Source: Isoperla grammatica (Eukaryota > Arthropoda > Insecta > Plecoptera > Perlodidae). From it: 64,000 nucleotides of DNA. Of the stretch, positions 56,979-64,000 are shown in pieces (the stretch's first letter is position 1; each line of letters opens with the position of its first letter). The stretch is taken from positions 11,849,484 through 11,913,483 of the forward strand of contig OX246745.1 of assembly GCA_945910005.1 (NCBI GenBank), written 5' to 3'. The translations under genes were made by a program, and so were the position numbers. Under the pieces are notes generated by a model that was not told the origin of the DNA, ran no database searches, and saw only the letters and a program-made list of their open reading frames with translations.

Positions 56979-59682
56979 ATGAATAAATGAAATTATTTTA
57001 TCCTTGGCTTAAAAGTTAGTAGCTAAATATAATAAAATTTTATTCTTAACAACAAATAATTTGAAATGACTAAAATAACGTTGTGTTTTGATTTCGAGAC
57101 CGATACAAACCAATTTTTTTCATTATTTACAAACCGAACCTGAACCCCATAGATTTAACCGAAACAGAAATCAAACCCACGCATAATGTAAACGGGTTCT
57201 ACACGCTTGGTAGAATCGGTTCAGAGTAGCTCCGCCTGTCGTACGAGGCTACTAAAATAACCAATCTACTATGCGCGGAGTGAAACAATAACAATCATCG
57301 AGTTGTGATAACTTTCTTCTGATAGAAACTCAACTCAACCGGTGGCAAGTGGCACATATGCATCAAAAGATTTTATTGATTATCACTTTTATTATTTTCT
57401 AATGTGTTGGGTTCTCTGGAAGTATTGGCAGGTGTTCTTTCTTAGAGTGAGATTAATGGTGGATTGTCAATGTATCGTGATAGGTTATTGGCAGCAGCGG
57501 TCGGGACGGGAGAATTCAATGTAACTTACTTTCAAGCGAATATGAGAAATTGGATGTAACGATTTTTTTTCGTATAAAAGGAACATGTAAGTTAGTTGTA
57601 CTGTGGTTTTAGACGTGAGTGGGGAATCTGAAGATACTTTTATTAGTTTGTAATATTATTATTATTTATTATCATCCTAACAAAATAATGTAGACACTAT
57701 AGTAGAAGTATATAGTTATAGTAGGCATAGTTTTAACCATTCTAATGGCCAAGGCTAGCGTTAATAGCTTATAGTTTTGTAGAGTATTCGATCAAGCTGC
57801 AGTAAAATAGTATTACAGTGATACTAGATTACAGATTTTGGTATTTTTGGGTGTGTTGCATACGTTTATCTTTTTAACAACATCTTATTAACTTATAAGG
57901 TTTCAGAATGCTGCACTCTGCTATCACAATGATTCTCAACCACAATTCGGCTCCCGTGTAATAGTAGTAGCTCTCACAAAAAAAGACCATTACAATATGG
58001 GCGAAACGTTGGATTGTTTTCACATTTTTTCACGGTTATACCCAGAAAACCACGAAAGTATATCTGTTACCAAGTTTCGATTCTCACGTTTTACGGAATC
58101 GTGACCCTGATTTTTGTAAATTCGTTCACACGTTCCATTATGTTCCTATAATTTGAATCGAAAATCATGTCTACACGCTCAAAGAGAGGTTTGGGAGTTT
58201 TAAGGGAAGATCTCCACAAAAAATGCATTAATTTACAAGGCAAATTAACAAAATTTACCAATATCTTTTCATGTATTTCCATTAACCGTGAAGTATGTTC
58301 TTTCGTTAAGTTAGCACCGAATGCAGCTAGACTTCGAACATACAATGAAGATAGACACTGACAATCTGCAGTCACTGGGGGCCTATCTCATTTCTTGCCA
58401 TCGTAATTTGCTGTAGCGTTCGTTGTTCCGTTACCGCGAGAAGAACGTATAACCATTAGTAAGTTCTTTGTATCCGTTTCTTTCCGCTCAATTCAGTTAC
58501 ACATCTCTTTTTATTCCACATAAAAAATATGAACATATTTGGTCGGATGGATATGTAAATTAATGGTGACTCGTGGTACTGTTTAAAGTTGAGCGTGTTT
58601 TATTCAAACCTTATCAATGAAAATCTGTCCTAGTACTAACTATAGAGTCGGGTAGGGGTGAAAGGTTCCCAACATCACTTGGACCTCGGGTCTACCTAAG
58701 CCGGCTGGCCATGCCTGATGCTTCACCCCTTTTCTTCTTTGGTCCCGCTTTCATCTCTTCAATATCTTCATCTTCTTTTCCTTCTTATATTAAACCTTAT
58801 ATTAAGAAATAATAAATACCATCATTGACATAAAACTCTCACCAGTGTGTCCAACATATAAAATAATATATCATCAAATAAAAGGATTTCCAAGATAAAT
58901 CAATAACTACACATCAACAGTGTTATTATAATACTAGAATGAGAAGTTACCTTACGATGCTATAAATAACTATCACAGCACACTTTTAGCAACGTGAACT
59001 AAGTACACAGTTTTCTCCCCTGACCCAGTGACCTTTATAGAGTCCAAATTTGAAGAGCACGTTCAAGAAATGATTACGTAAAGTCGATTAGTTTAAAGAC
59101 AAACAATTATCCTGCCATGTTAATCTTAGTTCATATTCGCAGCGGCACACTGTAATTTAGAGCCCTGTCCTAGGATACCTACTGCAGGGTACCATCTCTG
59201 TGTAGGATCACACCTTCTCTCAACTAAACTTGTGGTCATCGATGATTCCAGACTAGCAAAACTCTGCATAATATCCGCCCTGGACACAGTGTCGGTGACC
59301 CGATATAAGATTGGGGTGTCCGTTATCAGAAGACATCCCTGTCAGAATAAGCCGTTCTCTGTTGTTTGTTTAAAACTATTGAAACTATTTCGCCACAATT
59401 GTTTGATTGGCCTTGATGCATGAAGAGATTTTAAATACTTTCACAAATTTAACAATTTGTATTTATAAACGATATCTCACTCTATCGTTTTATCAGTTAT
59501 ATCTTTAAAGCAACCCCCACCCCCAATTGCCTCAGTTCGCTCTGAACATATGATGTTTTGTTAATTAATACACTACAGAAATAAAGCTTTAGAATGTTTT
59601 TCCTAGAAAAAATTTAAAAAATACCTGTTCGGGGTATGTATTTTATATTTGTGGGCTTTTTATTAGGTTCGTACTGGTCATT
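56979..59682. other. no gene seen; one coding-like minus-strand patch
   Basis: On the minus strand about 58780-58690, a 30-codon frame reads EGKEDEDIEEMKAGPKKKRG before a stop, with a stop just upstream as well. A GGGGTGAA / TTCACCCC pair brackets 58654-58728. This could be a decayed repeat or an exon scrap; I cannot identify it. Confidence 0.4.
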
Positions 59683-59880
59683 GCCAGCGCAGTTGGCCGA
59701 GGTCGATTAGGCGTAACCGCGGTCTTTGCGTTCCAGGTTCGAATCCTGGCTTGAGCTTGGGCGTCATGTGGCGTTTTTTCATCCTCATAATCACCCACTG
59801 ATCGTCTCGATTAGCCTCGTTGCAAAAATATGGGACGTAAAACTCCAAATATCATCATTAGGTTGGTACCGTGAGTTCAT
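59683..59880 (+). repeat. tRNA-Leu/Ser-like SINE (family C)
   Basis: GTTGGCCGAGGTCGATTAGG is a good A box of a long-variable-arm tRNA (Leu/Ser type). CCAGGTTCGAATCCTGG forms a perfect T arm and B box. The acceptor stem is not closed and a SINE body follows (GAGCTTGGGCGTCATGTGG, then TTAGCCTCGTTGCAAAAATA). It ends TGGGACGTAAAACTCC with ATCATCATT as tail. A 3' fragment of the same family lies at 38.7 kb. The GGGACGTAAA word is shared with the 5S-type SINE body. Confidence 0.75.
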
Positions 59881-60189
59881 AGAGCTGGGGTAGGTACAAG
59901 TTTGTCTTCCCCTTGAATTCATCGCAAACATTCGCAAGTACGACCGGAGTAGGACTCAACGGATGCGGCGGGAACCTGTAATAGTCCGCGCTCGCATTAA
60001 TTAGGCGGGGGTTGTTAGTTGTTAGCTGGAATTGTAAACTCGCTCCAACTCACGTAGGCAAAATGATATATGTACGCGTTCGCGGTTACCCGTGGAAAAT
60101 TAACTTGAAAAAGAGTGTAGGCTTTTCTCGTAGGTCTCTTGCTTCGATTTGACCGGAGCACAACACAAGTGTCCTCTTCTCTACCCCCT

Positions 60190-60190
<1 letters not shown>
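59881..60190. other. no gene seen
   Basis: GC-richer than average but with no recognisable content. Confidence 0.45.

Positions 60191-60221
<31 letters not shown>
60191..60221 (+). repeat. poly-C tract, 31 C
   Basis: The longest homopolymer in the window: 31 uninterrupted C, bounded by further C-rich sequence. Confidence 0.95.
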
Positions 60222-60224
<3 letters not shown>

Positions 60225-63200
60225 CCCCTACCACGCCGCTGCCCCTTCTTGCAACCTACAACTTCAAGGTACGATATCTGGTTCTATCTCAGACCGAGTA
60301 CAAATATCTAACTCCCTTAGAGGTGGAACATCTCCCGTGTAATGAACTGGCTAGAAAGCAGCATCGAGGTTTCGCTTGCTTACTTAAAATTAGAGAAGTA
60401 TACTGAGTCACTACCCCCCTCCACATATATTTAGCTTGGAAACCATTGAGTTCAAGGCTGTTATCATTAGTGTGCGGAGTAATTCTTGGTAGTCGATAAC
60501 ATTATTTCCCAACGGATACACTTTTAAAAATGTGCTACATTTGAGATTTATGGAGGAGATGTTTTAATTTGTACGAGTATATATTTGAACAGTTTGGGAA
60601 AATGTAATTCAAACCCCTGCACCCCCACCAGCTGAAATCAGTTTTTGTAAATTAGTGGATATATTCAAGTAACTGAAACTTATTTTCTTCTGTTTAACAG
60701 ATGTATATTGCCAAATTGAGATTGAAATTTCTTTAAATCTACTCACGGAGAATCAACACACTAACCCTTGGAGATTCTGATTCTCAATCAATTTGGGTAA
60801 TATGAGAGCATCACTTTTGATATGAAATCTAAACAAAGGGGGTGTCAGATAATGGAATCTATCCTATCAGATTACTCAGTGTTACTTGGGGTGCCACACA
60901 AGTAAATATTTGTAGAAAACCTGGAAAATGTGATAAGTACTCTTTGGCAGGCGCATCCAAACCTCACACACACACACACACACAAAATTATTCGATATTT
61001 TTACGATGTGGGACCAAACGAGAAGATTTGACGATCGTTTGGGTATTTGGGGAATATGGTGGGGGGGGGGGGCCCAGTGGGAGGTTAAATACCTTCGAAG
61101 GAGCGAATTTTTCTACAGAAACAGAAATAGCACTAATTTGTTTAATACTAAGGGTATGTTTCACCAATCTATAATCCGTTTTTTTTTTGTTAATCGCAGA
61201 TAAAAAAAAAATGGCGCCCAGTAGAAGACACATGCTTTTGTATGTAATGTTTGTTGAAAACATAGTAGCCAATCCAAGATTAGTAAACCGGCCAATTAAA
61301 TGTTTGGTGAATTCGGACCTAAGACAACACAAAACCTTTGTTGTTTACTATTTACGGGGGGGGGGGGGGGGGGAGGGGGGCTATATCTATATCACGAATA
61401 AGTAAAAGTATTGTGATGCTATTCAACAAATCGTATCCAGGTTTCCTGCGTAAATATATAAGTCGGTACTATGTATGTAAAACAATGGAAGAAAAAAATA
61501 AATTTAATAAATCAGTTAAAAAATTATGTTTTGTCGCAAACGATCTTATTTAATGACTCCCAAGTCATAGGAAAACGGAGAGAGCGGGAACGTGAATGCT
61601 CTTAAAGATCAATGGGTTAAACCTTTCAATATCAGGTATATATTGTATGCTGGGCACTTGAACAAAACTATTTCAAACAATGGCCAGTATCACATTCAAT
61701 TGTTTCTCAAGTCGTCTTCTGTGCCAGTGATAAGTGCTCTCAGATAGGCTTCGCTCTTAGATGTTCACTCTACAAGAAGAAAACTGTTCAATATCGGGTC
61801 ACAATGCACGTACTTACTTCAACTACGGTAAGCAAGATAGATACTCAGAAATATCAGTTTTTACCTCAATCTTCCAGCAAGTAATTTAAACTTTTTAGTA
61901 GTAGTACTAAACGAGCATTTCCATACTTGAGAATTCAAACTGAGTTTGAGCATCGGACCATTTGTCTAGTTATCACTCAACTGAAACTAATACGGTCTAC
62001 TGGAGCTAAATGGCAGCCGAGTCAGTCACCAAACTATACTTCTTGCGACGGCAAAAACAAGTGTACAATTAGAAAGATACAAGTTTATACAATTGAAACT
62101 ATAAATTAAAGCTTTCTTGTAACTGAGTTTTTATTGGGTTTGTAGCGAAGTCACCGAGTGAGCTAAAGATGGTTATCTGATAAATATATTGGTGTGTGGT
62201 TTTGCCGTAGCTTAAGCCAAAGTAGTTTGAACGTTGTTCGTGTGTTGCGGTTTGTTATTGTATGTTGCATTATAATGTTTCGTTTACTGTTGTAGAATTG
62301 CATTCAGGACTAGCGTATTTTTCATTTTTGTGTGTAAATCATTTTTATTTTATTAATTTGTATCATTGCAGTCTTCCTTTATATGGTTAATTTTAGTTAT
62401 TTGATTTTTTTTAATGTTTAAGATTGGTTAATAGTCATATTATTATATACTATCACGGAAAACAATCAACATCAATTTATTTCTGTGTGGAAATTATTTA
62501 AAAAATTGTTATTTTCTTTCTCCTAGCTTTAAAAGTGCATCAAACAATTTACATGCAATAATATGCAATGAACCATGATATATGATATGCTCTATTGAAA
62601 ACCTTAATAAAATATTAGGTCATAGACTGTTAACTATATACCCAACGTCCATCAGAAGGATGTGATTTGAAGAATATTTAGTTCACAACGATACCACAAA
62701 AATACTGCAAATGAAGTTTGAACATATTATGACAAATTGACGGGATGGGGGGGCAAATTTTCGGTATCAATCACAGCAATCAATCTAAAAAAAAAAAAAT
62801 GCCAGGCATAATTAAACCAATGGTATGTGTGCGTGTGTGTGTTCTCTTGCGTGTAACTGGCCGAGTCATTATCTTGCACAAAGTAGCATCGGGTTCAGGC
62901 GGTAGCATTGTATGCTACGCGATAAGAGGACATCCGATAATGTTGTGGGAGTTCCACGTTGGATATCTCGCATGGCTGGTTCTTTCTTGTGGCGTGCAAT
63001 CCAATTAAACAAGATTGCGATCTATGAAGAGACGCTTCTCTAATACTCGAGTTAAAAAGCAAGGTTTTTGTGTGTTCTCGTTCACTAGAATGAATATATT
63101 TTTATGTGTTGTTATACCTTTGTTATATATTAAGTAAGGTTGAATTATCTTTGTGGGTTAAATTTACGTTTTTAATTCATTTTGAGTAATCGCTTAAAGA

Positions 63201-63274
63201 AAAGAGTGAGTCGATAAGTAAAATAAAATAATTGAAATGTATCGTCTACGTATTATATCAATTAACTATTATGA
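60222..63274. other. no gene seen; simple repeats
   Basis: (CA)n at 60965-60986, G12 at 61061-61072, G18 at 61356-61373, and a 13-A run at about 62787-62799. No exon or dispersed repeat recognised. Confidence 0.5.
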
Positions 63275-63531
63275 AGGTCTCTCACACCAAGAAGTAAGGG
63301 GAGTGAGGACCGCTCACAATTAGTTTCCAACTTAACAAGTGCGAATCGCTAACGTTTTTCTCGAGTATCTAGTACAATTTGGTTCATTTTCTTGTACGTT
63401 ACCGTCCAAAAACTGAACGCAACCAAATTGTTCTAGATAATTGGGAAAAACGTTAGTGATTCGCGCATGTTAAGTTGGAAACTAAATGTGGGCGGTCATG
63501 GTACTATCTTGCTTCTTGCTGTGAGAGACCT
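63275..63531. mobile_element. fold-back MITE, 257 bases
   Basis: The ends AGGTCTCTCACACCAAGAAG and, inward from the right, AGGTCTCTCACAGCAAGAAG differ at one position. The arms go on through TTTCCAACTTAACA, GCGAATC and CTAACGTTTTTC to ATCTAG and ACAATTTGGTT, nearly to the centre. Target duplication is not obvious. Non-coding. Confidence 0.82.
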
Positions 63532-63718
63532 ATACTTCATACCTTATGTCTATAGCCAAACAGCGATATGACAACAACGTGAGTAGGCCTATATGATATC
63601 AACGACGCAGGGCATCAAGACGTGTCGTTGAGTACAGTCCGGCAGTTGCATCTTGCAGCGTTGCCATTTGCTACCAGGTTTATTGCAGGTGGTGGGATAG
63701 TCACTGTATCAAAACTAC

Positions 63719-63982
63719 AGAGCCCGGATTCACATGAGGTGCTATCGTTTTTTGGCATTATCTCTAAGACCGGCCTAACTTTCAATCTCTTGTGAATCCA
63801 GGAAAATGTCCAAAAACAGATTTTAAAACATATTATTGGAATGTTCATTGTGTCCTTGTTTCGACCAGGAATTAGTTACTTCTTCATGTGATCTGGGTCT
63901 GATTTTAATAGAGGTCCAAAGTTAGGCCGGTCTTAGAGTTAAGACCAGTAAAAGAGCTAGGACCTCTTGTGATTCCGGGCCC
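63719..63982. mobile_element. fold-back element with nested internal repeats
   Basis: The left end GAGCCCGGATTCACATGAGG pairs with the right end CCTCTTGTGATTCCGGGCCC. TCTAAGACCGGCCTAACTTT near the left pairs with AAAGTTAGGCCGGTCTTAGA on the right, a perfect 20-base match. Internal sequences CTTGTGAATCCAGG and CATGTGATCTGGG are further copies of the end motif, so the structure is a fold-back within a fold-back. The sequence ends 18 bases later, but both ends seem to be inside the window. Confidence 0.75.
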
Positions 63983-64000
63983 TGGTCATTTAAGAATATT

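Noticed and set aside
59683..59752. Functional tRNA gene
   Set aside because: The T arm is perfect but the acceptor stem cannot be closed, and the sequence continues into a SINE body with a second copy elsewhere. The same holds for the tRNA-like heads at 1300, 17030, 42907 and 44827.
60139..60406. Proline-rich protein frames
   Set aside because: Produced by the 31-C tract; no support outside it.

Overview
This looks like non-coding nuclear DNA from an animal, most likely an insect or other arthropod. It is AT-rich (roughly two thirds A+T by eye) and has no bacterial-style gene packing, no operons and no long convincing reading frame. Almost everything recognisable is repetitive: short retroposons (SINEs), fold-back elements of the MITE type, one minisatellite, several microsatellites, and many unusually long poly-G or poly-C tracts. 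The insect assignment rests on the SINE layout (a tRNA-like head followed by a body with TTTTCCTCAGTCGTAAAGG and ATTCCTTCCCAA), on I-clade-like retrotransposon remnants, and on a TCAGT-type initiator candidate. It is an inference, not a species call.

Layout: 1-7.0 kb holds a weak first-exon candidate (300-317), a tRNA-like fragment, a short inverted repeat and a SINE fragment. 7.0-17.1 kb carries two copies of a SINE whose head resembles 5S rRNA, a long TTCA microsatellite, a candidate terminal coding exon on the minus strand (10287-10422), two MITEs, a tandem duplication containing poly-C, and a composite in which a tRNA-type SINE sits at the tail of a 5S-type SINE. 17.1-24.0 kb is mostly featureless apart from a tRNA-type SINE with a fold-back tail. 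24.0-26.3 kb is the most gene-like part: a GC-richer stretch with a CRE/E-box, an initiator, an ATG-free leader and a strong splice donor, followed by a MITE and four long G/C tracts. 26.3-32.5 kb has hairpins, a 136-bp duplication, a diverged SINE and a minisatellite of thirteen full units and one partial (31641-32500). 32.5-45 kb has a 22-bp perfect palindrome, a MITE, a cluster of four CACGTG boxes and SINE pieces. 45.3-46.3 kb has two retrotransposon 3' ends. 46.3-64 kb has another 5S-type SINE, further MITEs, a tRNA-Leu/Ser-like SINE and two adjacent fold-back elements at the right edge.

There is no set of genes working together here. At most the window holds outer exons or introns of genes that extend beyond it. 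The observations most worth following are the 5S-rRNA-headed SINE family (three copies, one joined to a tRNA SINE), the excess of long G/C homopolymers over A/T homopolymers in AT-rich DNA, the E-box cluster, and the MITE families with clear ends. All family assignments come from reading the sequence; no database comparison was possible.
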